A stretch of 64,000 nucleotides of DNA, taken from contig NZ_JAWQJT010000002.1 in NCBI RefSeq assembly GCF_033441515.1, positions 682,001 through 746,000 of the forward strand, read 5' to 3'. The notes under the pieces were generated by a model that saw only the letters and a program-made list of their open reading frames with translations, ran no database searches and was not told where the DNA came from. This document shows, piece by piece, positions 8,418 to 17,939 of the stretch (position 1 is the first letter of the stretch; every line of letters begins with the position of its first letter). The stretch comes from Amycolatopsis solani. Its GTDB lineage: Bacteria; Actinomycetota; Actinomycetes; Mycobacteriales; Pseudonocardiaceae. The position numbers and the translations under genes are program-made.

Positions 8418-10673
8418 CTAACCGAGTCCGGCGCTGACCGCGTTCATCAAGCCGCCGGTGTCACCCGACATCTCCCACGCCATCACGCCGAGCAGGCCGC
8501 GCTGCTTCAGCCACGTCGTCTTCAGCCCGATCGACCACGCGTCGTCGAACGTCCACCACTGGCCGCCGTTGCCGGTGTAGCAGGACGTCGCCACCGCCGC
8601 CGTGTCGTGGTAGACCGTGCAGCCCGGGACGCTCGCCACCAGGTTCGCGTAGCCGCGCGTTCCCGCCTCCTCGGCGAACTGGCCCGGTGCCGCGCCGGTC
8701 GCCGACTGCCACTCGCCGTTCTTGCCGCCGGCCGCGACGCCTTGCCAGCCCCGGCCGTAGAAGGCCAGGCCGAGCGTCAGGCGGCGGGGGTCGACGCCCG
8801 CGTTCGTGTACGCGTTGATCGCCGCTTCGGCGCTGAAGTGGAACGGGTACGGGTCGTCCGCGTCGGCGTACAGGTTGCCCTGGTGGCCGGTGCGGTTGGG
8901 CTCCCAGGAGTTGTCGCTGCCCGAACCGTGGAAGTCGTACCCCTGCACGTTCGCCACGTCCAGGTAGCTGAAAACGCGGGACAGGTCCCACCCGGACGTG
9001 ACCTTGTTCGGGTCCGCCGGGGTGAAGGCGTGCAGCTGGTACCGCTTGCCCGTCGTCGCGCCGTACGCGTCCATCTGCGTCCGGAACTCCGCCAGCAGCG
9101 CGGTCAGGTTGTCCTTGTCGTTGGGGCTCCAGTGGTTGCCCGGGTGGCCGTCGGCGCTCGCCGGCCACTCCCAGTCGAGGTCGATGCCGTCGAAGATGCC
9201 GGCCGCGGTACCCGGGCCGCCCGCGCCGCCGTAGGCCGCGATGTTGCCCTTGAGCCACGTGTCGATGCACGACGAGACGAACTTCTTGCGCGACGCGTCC
9301 GTGGCCGCGACGTCGGAGAAGTACTTCGAGTACGTCCAGCCGCCCAGCGACACCAGCACCTTCAGGTTCGGGTGCTTCGCCTTGAGCTTCTTCAGCTGGT
9401 TGAAATTGCCGCGCAACGACTCCCAGCCCGTGTCGGCCACGCCGTCCACCGACTGCGCCGCCGAGAACGGCCGCGAGTAGTCGGCCTCGGCGTCGCCCGC
9501 GCCGTCACCCTGGTTGGGGTCCTGGGGGTTCGCCGTGGTGCCCTTCGTGACGCCGGACAGGCACGTCAGGTTCACCGGGTCGATGTTCTCGAACGCGTAC
9601 AGCAGGTGCGTCAGCTTCGAAGCCGCGCCGGAGGTTTCCAGGTTCTTCACGAAGTACTGGCGCCCGTAGATGCCCCACTGCACGAAGTACCCGACCTTCG
9701 CGTAGCCCGAGACGATGTCCCCGGTCCGCGCGGTCACCGCGGCACTCGGCGCGGACACGTTGTCGTACCCGTCGCGCGCCCGGACCGTGAACGTGTACGA
9801 AGTGGACGGTGCCAGCCCGGTCACGACGGCGGACGTCGTGGTCACCGTCGTGGCCAGCACCGATCCGCGGTACACGTCGTAGCCGATGACGCCGGTGTTG
9901 TCCGTCGACGCCGTCCAGGCCAGGGAGACGCTGCCCGAGTCGGCGGCGGTCGAGCGCAGCCCGGTCGGGGCCGAAGGTGCCTGCGTGTCGTCGGCCGGGC
10001 TGTTCGTGGTCACCGCAAGCGCGGCACTCGCCGGAGACGTGTTCCCCTTGGCGTCCTTGGCTTTCACCGTGAACGAGTACGCCGTGCCCGGCGTCAGCCC
10101 GGAGATCGTCGCGCTCGTCCCGGTCACCGAGACGGCCAGCGAGGCGCCCTGGTAGACGTCGTACCCGGTCACCGGCAACGACCCGGCCGCGGAAGCGTTC
10201 CAAGCCAGCGCCACCGTCTTGGTCGTCTTGGTCACCAGCCGGAGGCCGCTCGGCGCACCCGGCGGCGTGTCCGGTGAACCGTCGCAGTTGGCGTTGTCGA
10301 CGCGGCACTGCGTGGGTGTCGCGGCCGTGCTGAGCCGGAACGTCGGGCTGTACGGGTAGGTGTTGCGGCCCGGCGCCAGGGTCGCGATGTAGTACGCGGG
10401 GGTCAGCGTGACTTGCGTGCCGTTCTGGGTCACCGTGCCGTTTTCGCCGGTCGACGCGGTGACGCCGGCGGGCAGCGTGAAGGTGATCGCCCAGTTGCTC
10501 ACCGAGGCGGTCCCGGTGTTGGCGACGGTGTAGGTGCCGGTCGTGCCGCTCAGCGCCAGGGTGGCGGTCAGCGAACCGGCCGCGGCGGCGGGCGGGGCGA
10601 GGGCCGCGGTGCCGCCGAGTGCGATCAGCAAGGCGGCGAGCGCGGAGCGTAGTCGTGCGGGAGTGCGTCTCAT
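8418..10673 (-). CDS. Secreted multidomain GH18 chitinase
   Basis: The 751-aa protein contains, in order: a signal peptide (MRRTPARLRSALAALLIALG, cleavage after PPAAAA), a CBM2-like beta-sandwich (TYTVANTGTASVSNWAITF, ending TQCRVDNANCDGS), two fibronectin-III repeats (each starting with APSGLR/APTGLR and ending with TAYSFTVKAKD / TSYTFTVRARD) and a GH18 barrel with VLVSLGGWTYSKYF and catalytic FDGIDLDWEWP (DxxDxDxE). Trp-rich ends (GQWWTFDDAWSI, GVMAWEMSGD) support a chitin cleft. It hydrolyses chitin extracellularly by substrate-assisted catalysis. ATG 10673 has GGAG 8 nt before it and starts the signal peptide. A perfect DasR-type palindrome lies upstream. Confidence 0.93.
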   Translation of the reverse strand: MRRTPARLRSALAALLIALGGTAALAPPAAAAGSLTATLALSGTTGTYTVANTGTASVSNWAITFTLPAGVTASTGENGTVTQNGTQVTLTPAYYIATLAPGRNTYPYSPTFRLSTAATPTQCRVDNANCDGSPDTPPGAPSGLRLVTKTTKTVALAWNASAAGSLPVTGYDVYQGASLAVSVTGTSATISGLTPGTAYSFTVKAKDAKGNTSPASAALAVTTNSPADDTQAPSAPTGLRSTAADSGSVSLAWTASTDNTGVIGYDVYRGSVLATTVTTTSAVVTGLAPSTSYTFTVRARDGYDNVSAPSAAVTARTGDIVSGYAKVGYFVQWGIYGRQYFVKNLETSGAASKLTHLLYAFENIDPVNLTCLSGVTKGTTANPQDPNQGDGAGDAEADYSRPFSAAQSVDGVADTGWESLRGNFNQLKKLKAKHPNLKVLVSLGGWTYSKYFSDVAATDASRKKFVSSCIDTWLKGNIAAYGGAGGPGTAAGIFDGIDLDWEWPASADGHPGNHWSPNDKDNLTALLAEFRTQMDAYGATTGKRYQLHAFTPADPNKVTSGWDLSRVFSYLDVANVQGYDFHGSGSDNSWEPNRTGHQGNLYADADDPYPFHFSAEAAINAYTNAGVDPRRLTLGLAFYGRGWQGVAAGGKNGEWQSATGAAPGQFAEEAGTRGYANLVASVPGCTVYHDTAAVATSCYTGNGGQWWTFDDAWSIGLKTTWLKQRGLLGVMAWEMSGDTGGLMNAVSAGLG

Positions 10674-10708
10674 GGCGGTTCTCCAGACGGCACGGGGGCG
10701 GGGACGAC

Positions 10709-10722
10709 GTGGTCTAGACCAC
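10709..10722 (-). promoter_or_regulatory. DasR-type (dre) palindrome upstream of chitinase
   Basis: GTGGTCTAGACCAC is a perfect 14-bp palindrome containing TGGTCTAGACCA, the core of the dre consensus and of the direct repeats known from Streptomyces chitinase promoters. It lies 36 bp upstream of the chitinase start codon, so a bound GntR-type repressor would block initiation until aminosugar phosphates release it (established for DasR; inferred here). Confidence 0.8.
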
Positions 10723-10792
10723 ATCGAATGTAACCCGGTGCGGGGAGAACCGCGCAGGCCCGAACGGCGGCAACCGCCGTCCGAACGGACGG

Positions 10793-11572
10793 TTAACGAC
10801 CCGAGAAGGTCGCCTTGCCCGGCCCGTCGGCCAGAAACGACTTCACGGCACCGCGCAGGTCCTCGGTGTCGAACAGCGAAGCCGCGATCGAAGTGATGTG
10901 CGCGTTCGCCTCGGGGACGCCGCCGGCGGAGTAGTGGTCGAGCACGCGCTTGGTCGCCGCGTGCGCGCGGGTCGGGCCCGCCGCCAGCCCCTGCGCGAAG
11001 GACCGCGCGGCCTCGGCGAAGCCCTCGTCCGGCAGGACGCGGTTGACGACGTTCCAGCGCTCCAGCGTGGCCGCGTCATAGGTGTCGCCGGTCATGACGA
11101 ACTCCTTGGCGCGGCCCACGCCCGCCCGCGAAGCGAGCCGCTGGGTCCCGCCCATGGTCGGGGTCAGCCCGACGACCTTCTCGACCAGCCCGAACTTCGC
11201 CCGCGTGGCGGCCAGGATGATGTCGCAGGCCACCGCGACCTCGAACGCCCAGGTCAGGCAGAGGCCGTGCGCGGCGAACACGGTCGGGAACGGCAGGGCC
11301 GCGATCCGGTCCGGCACCGCGAGCATCTCGTCGAACAGCACCTTCGCCTCGGCGGGCGAGCCCTGCGCGTCGAACAGCGAGACGTCGACGCCGCCGCTGA
11401 CGATCTTCCCCTCGGCCCGGATGAGCAGGGCCCGGGCCGGCGCCGCCTCCAGCGAGTCGAGCGCCGAGGCGAACGAGGACTGCAGCGAAGCCGTGTAGAG
11501 GTTCAACGGCGGAGCGTCGACGGTCAGGACGGCGAGCCCGCCGTCACGATCGAGGCGGACCTGCTGAGTCAT
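10793..11572 (-). CDS. Enoyl-CoA hydratase/isomerase family protein
   Basis: The 259-aa crotonase-fold protein shows LAVLTVDAPPLNLY at the N-terminus, an oxyanion-hole strand RALLIRAEGKIVSGGVDVSLF, the second oxyanion segment AAHGLCLTWAFEVAVACDII and the conserved stretch FGLVEKVVGLTPTMGGTQRL. Enzymes of this family hydrate or isomerise acyl-CoA thioesters in fatty- or aromatic-acid breakdown. It directly follows the PaaX-like regulator gene: GTG 11578 would give a GTGA overlap with its stop, while ATG 11572 has AGGG at suitable spacing and is used here. The paired regulator suggests induction by an acyl- or aryl-CoA; the substrate is unknown. Confidence 0.85.
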   Translation of the reverse strand: MTQQVRLDRDGGLAVLTVDAPPLNLYTASLQSSFASALDSLEAAPARALLIRAEGKIVSGGVDVSLFDAQGSPAEAKVLFDEMLAVPDRIAALPFPTVFAAHGLCLTWAFEVAVACDIILAATRAKFGLVEKVVGLTPTMGGTQRLASRAGVGRAKEFVMTGDTYDAATLERWNVVNRVLPDEGFAEAARSFAQGLAAGPTRAHAATKRVLDHYSAGGVPEANAHITSIAASLFDTEDLRGAVKSFLADGPGKATFSGR

Positions 11573-11574
11573 GT

Positions 11575-12486
11575 TCACCCTGCTTCTTCGGCTTCGACGA
11601 TGTCGTCCCAATACTGCTGGGCCTCCGGCCGCCAGTCGACGTGTTTGTGATGGAACAGTTCCGCGGCTTTCGTCCCGCTCCACTTCGCCGGGAGCAACTC
11701 GGCGGGCAGCTGCGGGTCGAGGAACGGGAACCGCCGCCACTCGTGCACCAGCTCGGTCTGCGCGCGCAGCACCGCCCGGCCGCCCGTGGGGTGCAGGCCG
11801 GTGAACCGGTCGATGAAGTCCTCGTAGCGGTCCTTGAGCTCGGTCAGGTCCCAGGACCGGGCGACCATGGACTCCTGCTCGCCGACCTCGCCGTACGCGG
11901 CGGTGAACGACATCGCCTGCGCGTCGAGGCCGAGCTCGCTGACGATCTGCTGGGCCTCGCGCTGGCGGGACAGGTCCGGGCTGACCCACACGCCCGCCAC
12001 CGGCGAACCGAAGCCCGCCCAGGTCAGCCGGGTGCGCAGCCGGTGCCGCAGGTCGCGCTTGGCCTCCGGGACCGACACGATCAGCATCAGCCACTGCCCG
12101 TTCCACGGCGGCCGCTCGCGGCCGAAGGCGTAGATCCGTTCGGCGCCCTCGGTCAGCAGCCGCCGCCCGGGCGGGGTCAGCGACCAGCGGACCCGGCGCC
12201 CGACGCGTTCGGAGACGACCCAGCCCTCGGCGGCGGAGCGGGCCAGCGCCTGCCGGGCGGACTTCTCCTCGATGTCGAGGATGCCGAGGACCTCGACGAG
12301 CATCGACGTCCACACGGGCTTGTCGCGCGGCAGCGCGTACTCGCCGAGCACGGTCATCAGCAGCGACCGGGCACTGGCGTGGCTCACCTCGCGGCGCCGG
12401 CTCATGGTCGGCCGGGGCGCGGACGGGCGGCCTTCCCTCGGTTTCGGCCTTCGGCCGAGGGTGACCGGGGGAGCGGGTTCGCCCAT
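11575..12486 (-). CDS. PaaX-family transcriptional repressor
   Basis: The 303-aa protein shows the PaaX layout: an N-terminal winged helix (ARSLLMTVLGEYALPRDKPV, then EKSARQALARSAAEGWVVSE), a central domain (WNGQWLMLIVSVPEAKRDLRHRLRTRL, WAGFGSPVAGVWVSPDL) and the PaaX C-terminal domain (FIDRFTGLHP, EWRRFPFLDPQLPAELLP). PaaX represses phenylacetate catabolism and responds to phenylacetyl-CoA. Here it sits in front of a lone enoyl-CoA hydratase and overlaps it, so it probably controls that gene. ATG 12486 is used; ATG 12405 starts closer to the conserved region but lacks a ribosome-binding site. Confidence 0.85.
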   Translation of the reverse strand: MGEPAPPVTLGRRPKPREGRPSAPRPTMSRRREVSHASARSLLMTVLGEYALPRDKPVWTSMLVEVLGILDIEEKSARQALARSAAEGWVVSERVGRRVRWSLTPPGRRLLTEGAERIYAFGRERPPWNGQWLMLIVSVPEAKRDLRHRLRTRLTWAGFGSPVAGVWVSPDLSRQREAQQIVSELGLDAQAMSFTAAYGEVGEQESMVARSWDLTELKDRYEDFIDRFTGLHPTGGRAVLRAQTELVHEWRRFPFLDPQLPAELLPAKWSGTKAAELFHHKHVDWRPEAQQYWDDIVEAEEAG

Positions 12487-12633
12487 GCTGTTTCACCGAC
12501 CTCACTGCGCTGCGGGACTGACAACCGAACAGGTTACCCACACTGAGTGATCAAAGCGCCACCGGACACACACAGTCGGTTGCTTTGACCATGATCTGAC
12601 AGTCCACCACGGGCCCGTAGACTCGGCTATCTC

Positions 12634-12710
12634 ATGAGCGAGCTTGCGAGCGAATCAATCAACACTGCGCCTTCGGCTCAGGCCGCGCCGAGCGTCAGCG
12701 AGGCGTGCGC

Positions 12711-12714
<4 letters not shown>
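12634..12714 (+). CDS. Leader ORF overlapping the ABC-F start (or short repeat unit)
   Basis: A 26-codon frame starts ATGAGCGAGCTTGCGAGCGA and ends in TGA at 12712-12714, which overlaps the ABC-F start codon as ATGA. Both ends carry ATGAGCG, so the segment looks like a short insertion duplicating the start context, and its GCGAGC-rich composition resembles small dispersed repeats of actinomycetes. A translated leader would couple or attenuate ABC-F expression, as known for some antibiotic-resistance ABC-F genes. There is no clear ribosome-binding site in front of it, so translation is unproven. Confidence 0.35.
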
Positions 12715-14344
<1,630 letters not shown>

Positions 14345-14348
<4 letters not shown>

Positions 14349-14827
14349 CGATCCGCCCGGCGACCGCCGCCGACCGGGAGTTCCTGGCCGACATGCTCGT
14401 CGAGGCGGTGAATTGGTCGCCCGAGTGGCCGGCCAAGAGCCGCCGGGAGGTGCTGTCGATGCCGAGCACCGCGCACTACCTCGCCGGCTGGCCGCGGGAA
14501 ACCGACCTGGGCGTGGTCGCCGAATCCGGCGGCGAGCCGACCGGCGCGGCCTGGCTCCGCTTCTTCCCGCCCGGCGAGCCGGGGTACGGCTTCGTGGCCG
14601 CCGACGTCCCCGAGCTGACCATCGGCGTGGCGGCGCCCTGGCGCGGCCACGGCGTCGGACGCGCGTTGCTGCGGGCGATCGAGGCCTGCGCGCAGGAGGC
14701 GGGCATCGCGCGGATCAGCCTCAGCGTGGAACGGAAGAACTTCGCGCGGCAGCTGTACCTCGCGGCCGGCTACGAAGTCACCGGCGCGGGTTCCGCCCAG
14801 TCCGACACCATGGTGAAGTTCCTGTGA
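14345..14827 (+). CDS. GNAT-family N-acetyltransferase
   Basis: The 160-aa protein starts VTIRPATAADREFLADMLVE and carries the acetyl-CoA pyrophosphate loop in LTIGVAAPWRGHGVGRALL (R/Q-x-x-G-x-G/A type), followed by GIARISLSVERKNFARQLYL, where the N-A-LY motif of GNAT enzymes is seen. It transfers an acyl group from acyl-CoA to an amine; the substrate is unknown. The GTG start overlaps the ABC-F stop as GTGA, so the two are co-translated, which suggests but does not prove a shared role in resistance or translation. Confidence 0.85.
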
Positions 14828-14862
14828 AGAGGCGGCACTTTCATGCCGAAAGTGCCGCCTCT
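14828..14862. terminator. Convergent hairpin terminator
   Basis: Perfect 15-bp arms AGAGGCGGCACTTTC and GAAAGTGCCGCCTCT enclose a 5-nt loop between the acetyltransferase stop and the convergent sugar-permease stop, whose TAG lies inside the right arm. It has no T-run on the plus strand. The core CACTTTC/GAAAGTG recurs in the palindrome inside the NRPS gene at 36946-36973. Confidence 0.65.
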
Positions 14863-15670
14863 AGCCCTTGGTCGCGCCGCCGGTGAGGCCCTTGACGAAC
14901 TGCTTCTGCAGTGCCAGGTAGAAGATCAGCACCGGCAGCGTCGCCAGGAACATCAGGGCGAACACGCTGCCCAGGTCGGCCTGGTACTGGCCGATCGAGC
15001 GGTAGATGCCCGTCGTGATCGTCGTGCCCTGGCTCGGGCCGAGGATGATCAGCGGGTCGATGAAGTCGTTCCAGATCCACACCCCCAGGAAGATCAGCAC
15101 CGACGCCGTCGCCGGGCGCAGCAGCGGGAACACCACGCGCCAGAACACCTGCAGCCGGCTCGCGCCGTCGAGCCGGGCCGCTTCCTCCAGTTCCACCGGG
15201 ACGCCGCGGATGAAGCCCGAGAACACGAACACCCCGAACGGCACGTAGTAGCCGACGTTGAACAGGATCAGCCCTGGCAGCGTCGCCATCAGGTGGGTCA
15301 CGCGCAGGACGTCCGTGATCGGGATCAGGATGACCTGCGGCGGGATCATCAGCCCGGCCAGCAGCACCAGCGTCAGCACCTTCGTCCACCGCTTGCCCGA
15401 GCGCGCCAGGTAGTGGCCGAGCATCGCCGAAAGCACCGTCAGGACCAGGATCGACGACAAGGTGACCACGACGCTGTTGGTCAGGCTGACCCAGAACAGC
15501 CCGTCCGGGCGGGTCAGCACCGCGTGGACGTTCGCCAGCGTCGGCGGCAGGGGCAGCGCCGCCGGGTCCTTCGCGATCAGGTCGCCCTGTTTGAAGACGT
15601 TGGCCAGCACCAGGTACAGCGGGACGAAGAACACCGCGCTGACGAGCAGCGCGACCGCCGGGCGGGTCAC
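14861..15670 (-). CDS. Sugar ABC transporter permease (MalG type)
   Basis: The 269-aa protein has six hydrophobic segments and the permease EAA loop VELEEAARLDGASRLQVFWR followed by VFPLLRPAT, the site that docks the ATPase. The N-terminus (PAVALLVSAVFFVPLYLVLA) and the PPTLANV block are typical of MalG/CUT1 permeases. It pairs with the MalF-type permease, overlapping it as GTGA, and with the lipoprotein upstream. No ATPase gene is present here, so a shared MsiK-like ATPase encoded elsewhere is expected, as known in Streptomyces. Confidence 0.9.
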   Translation of the reverse strand: MTRPAVALLVSAVFFVPLYLVLANVFKQGDLIAKDPAALPLPPTLANVHAVLTRPDGLFWVSLTNSVVVTLSSILVLTVLSAMLGHYLARSGKRWTKVLTLVLLAGLMIPPQVILIPITDVLRVTHLMATLPGLILFNVGYYVPFGVFVFSGFIRGVPVELEEAARLDGASRLQVFWRVVFPLLRPATASVLIFLGVWIWNDFIDPLIILGPSQGTTITTGIYRSIGQYQADLGSVFALMFLATLPVLIFYLALQKQFVKGLTGGATKG

Positions 15671-16560
15671 AGGTCCACCTCCCGGCGGCGGAGGAAGTTC
15701 AGCACGACGGACGTCACGACCGCGACGATCACCAGCATCAGCACGGCCATCGCGGACGCGTAGCCGACGTGGTTGGCGTCGAAGCCGGTCTGCAGCACGT
15801 CGAACGCGATCGTCGCGGTGGCGCCGGAACCCGGGCCGCCGTTGGTGATCACCTTGACGTAGTCGTAGGTCTTGAACGCCGAGATGAGCAGCACCACCGT
15901 GGTGATCGTCAGCGACGGCGCGAGCAGCGGCCAGGTGACCGCGCGGAACCGGCGCAGCGGCCCGGCGCCGTCGATCTCGGCCGCCTCCAGCAGTTCCGCC
16001 GGCACACCCTGGAGCCCGGCCAGGTAGACGACGACGCAGAACCCGAGCAGCTGCCAGCAGACGATCGAGGCGACCGAGTAGAGCGCCAGGTCGGGGTCGG
16101 ACAGCCAGCCCGGCGGGTGCTCGACGCCCAGCGCCCGCAACAGGGTGTTGAGCGGCCCTTCGTCGTCGAGCAGCCGCGACCAGATGATCGAGACGACGAC
16201 CGAGCTGAGGATCACCGGCGTGAAGAACACGCTGCGCAACGCGTTGTACAGCCAGCCTTTCCGGTCCAGCAGCAGCGCGACGCCGAGGCCGAGGACGTTC
16301 GGCACGATCACCACGATCAGCGTCAGGATCGTGGTGATCCTCAGCGCGGTGAGGAACTGCTCGTCGGAGAACAGCAGCCGGTAGTTGGCCAGCCCGGTGA
16401 ACCGCACCGGCGGGTCGAACGGGTTGTAGTTCGTGAGGCTGTACCCGAAGCTGATCAGGATCGGGGCCAGCACGAAGCAGAGGTAGACGAGCACGCCCGG
16501 GGCGCCGAAGGACGCGAAGTGCCCGACCCGCGGGAGCACGGGCTTGCGGGTGACGGCCAA
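15667..16560 (-). CDS. Sugar ABC transporter permease (MalF type)
   Basis: The 297-aa protein has six membrane segments, the RFTGLANYRLLF block after the first periplasmic loop, and the EAA loop LLEAAEIDGAGPLRRFRAVT-WPLLAPS. It is the MalF-like half of a CUT1 carbohydrate importer. The apparent start is TTG 16560, 4 nt after the binding-protein stop, with GGCGGG upstream; GTG 16539 is an alternative. Order on the minus strand is binding protein, MalF, MalG, with tight spacing throughout. Confidence 0.9.
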   Translation of the reverse strand: MAVTRKPVLPRVGHFASFGAPGVLVYLCFVLAPILISFGYSLTNYNPFDPPVRFTGLANYRLLFSDEQFLTALRITTILTLIVVIVPNVLGLGVALLLDRKGWLYNALRSVFFTPVILSSVVVSIIWSRLLDDEGPLNTLLRALGVEHPPGWLSDPDLALYSVASIVCWQLLGFCVVVYLAGLQGVPAELLEAAEIDGAGPLRRFRAVTWPLLAPSLTITTVVLLISAFKTYDYVKVITNGGPGSGATATIAFDVLQTGFDANHVGYASAMAVLMLVIVAVVTSVVLNFLRRREVDL

Positions 16561-16564
16561 GGCG

Positions 16565-17830
16565 TCAGCCCGCCTTCGCCCACTCGGTGTCCAGGAACGC
16601 GCACGCGTCGGCGACCGGCTTGCGGCCGGTGATGACGTCCTGGGCGGCCTGGTCGACCTTGTCCTTCATGCCGGGCAGCAGCCCGTCGTCGGCGGTCTCC
16701 CAGCGGAACGCGGGCACGATGGCGTGCTGCCGCACGGCCTCGGTGTAGAGCTCGTAGCCCGCCTTGAACGTCGGCCCGACGTCGGACGGCGGGGTGTAGC
16801 CCTTGATCGCCGGGAACAGGCCGTCGGCCTTGACCGACGCGTCGAGCTGGTCCTTGTCCAGCTGGAAGCCGAGCGCGAACTTCTTGGCGGCGTCGAGGTT
16901 CGCGGCCTTCGCGTTCACGATCATGCCGCCGCCGGTGTAGGCCGGGACGACGAGCTTGCCGTCCTCGGTGGGGAAGTTGAAGAGGCCCACTTCGAAGTCG
17001 TGCTTCTTCGAGTCGGCGTTCGCGGCGAACCAGTTGCCCATCGGGTACATCGCGCTCTTGCCGTCGAGGAACGCCTGCTCGGTCGCCGCGTAGTCGCGGG
17101 ACACGCTGGTCTTGTCCACGTACCCCTTCGCGGCGAGGTCGGCGAGCTTCGAGAACGCGTGCTGGAACGCGGGATCGGTGAACTTGACCTTGTCCTGACG
17201 GCGTTGGGTGAGCCAGTCCGGCGTGGTGTTGTAGACCTCGGTGCCGACCAGTCCGGAGAGGATCATCGACGACGGGAAGCCGTCCTTGCCGCCGCCGATG
17301 GTGAACGGCGCGAACCCCTTGTCCTTCAGCTTGCCCGCGTCGGCGACCAGTTCGTCCCAGGTCTTCGGCGGCGCGGCGATGCCGGCGTCGGCGAACATCT
17401 TCTTGTTGTAGTAGACCGGCGGGATGGTCTGGGTGTTCGCCGGCAGCTGGTAGTACTTGCCGTTGACCGGGTTGGCTTCGGGGAACTCGAAGTCCTTGAG
17501 CTCACCGGGGGTCCAGGCGTAGAGGTGGCCGGCTTCGGCGAACCCCGCCGAGTCGACGGCGATCAGCACGTCAGGGAACTGGCCGGACTGCAGCAACTGC
17601 TTCGCGTACGACGTCCGGCCGTCGGCGGTCGGCGCGACGAGCTTCTTGACCTTGATGCCCGGGTTCTTGTCGGTGACGCGCTTGATGGCGGCGTCCCAGT
17701 AGGCCGGGGTGAGGTTCGGGGTCTCGAAGGTCAGGAACGTGATTTCGGTGCCGCCGCCGGCGTTCGAGCCGACCGAGCACGCGCTCACCGCCAGGAGCGC
17801 CGTCGCGCCCAGCGCCAGTAACCTTCTCAT
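16565..17830 (-). CDS. Sugar-binding lipoprotein of ABC importer
   Basis: The 421-aa protein starts MRRLLALGATALLAVSACSV, a lipoprotein signal with cysteine at residue 18, followed by a family-1 solute-binding fold (TEITFLTFETPN, WDAAIKRVTDKNPGIKVKKL, later YPMGNWFAANADSK). It should deliver an oligosaccharide to the two permeases; the alpha-galactosidase gene upstream suggests raffinose- or melibiose-type sugars. ATG 17830 follows GGGAGG by 4 nt; upstream in-frame ATG codons lie within the promoter and operator and are rejected. Confidence 0.9.
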   Translation of the reverse strand: MRRLLALGATALLAVSACSVGSNAGGGTEITFLTFETPNLTPAYWDAAIKRVTDKNPGIKVKKLVAPTADGRTSYAKQLLQSGQFPDVLIAVDSAGFAEAGHLYAWTPGELKDFEFPEANPVNGKYYQLPANTQTIPPVYYNKKMFADAGIAAPPKTWDELVADAGKLKDKGFAPFTIGGGKDGFPSSMILSGLVGTEVYNTTPDWLTQRRQDKVKFTDPAFQHAFSKLADLAAKGYVDKTSVSRDYAATEQAFLDGKSAMYPMGNWFAANADSKKHDFEVGLFNFPTEDGKLVVPAYTGGGMIVNAKAANLDAAKKFALGFQLDKDQLDASVKADGLFPAIKGYTPPSDVGPTFKAGYELYTEAVRQHAIVPAFRWETADDGLLPGMKDKVDQAAQDVITGRKPVADACAFLDTEWAKAG

Positions 17831-17845
17831 CGAGCCTCCCACCAT

Positions 17846-17890
17846 ATGTGATGTATGACGCATTTGATCTGACGTCTGGCGGGCTGTCAA
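17846..17890 (-). promoter_or_regulatory. Promoter with overlapping operator-like repeat for sugar importer
   Basis: On the minus strand, TTGACA (17890-17885), a 17-nt spacer and TCAAAT (17867-17862) form a sigma-70-type promoter. Just downstream, an imperfect palindrome ATGCGTCATACATCACAT (17863-17846) overlaps the -10 edge and start site; its GT-x-A/T-x-AC-like core resembles GntR operators. The importer would therefore have its own regulated promoter, separate from the alpha-galactosidase gene. No cognate regulator is adjacent. Confidence 0.5.
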
Positions 17891-17939
17891 GCGGTTCGGA
17901 GGCGCGAAACCGTCGATGAGTGGCCGATAGATCCGATCT

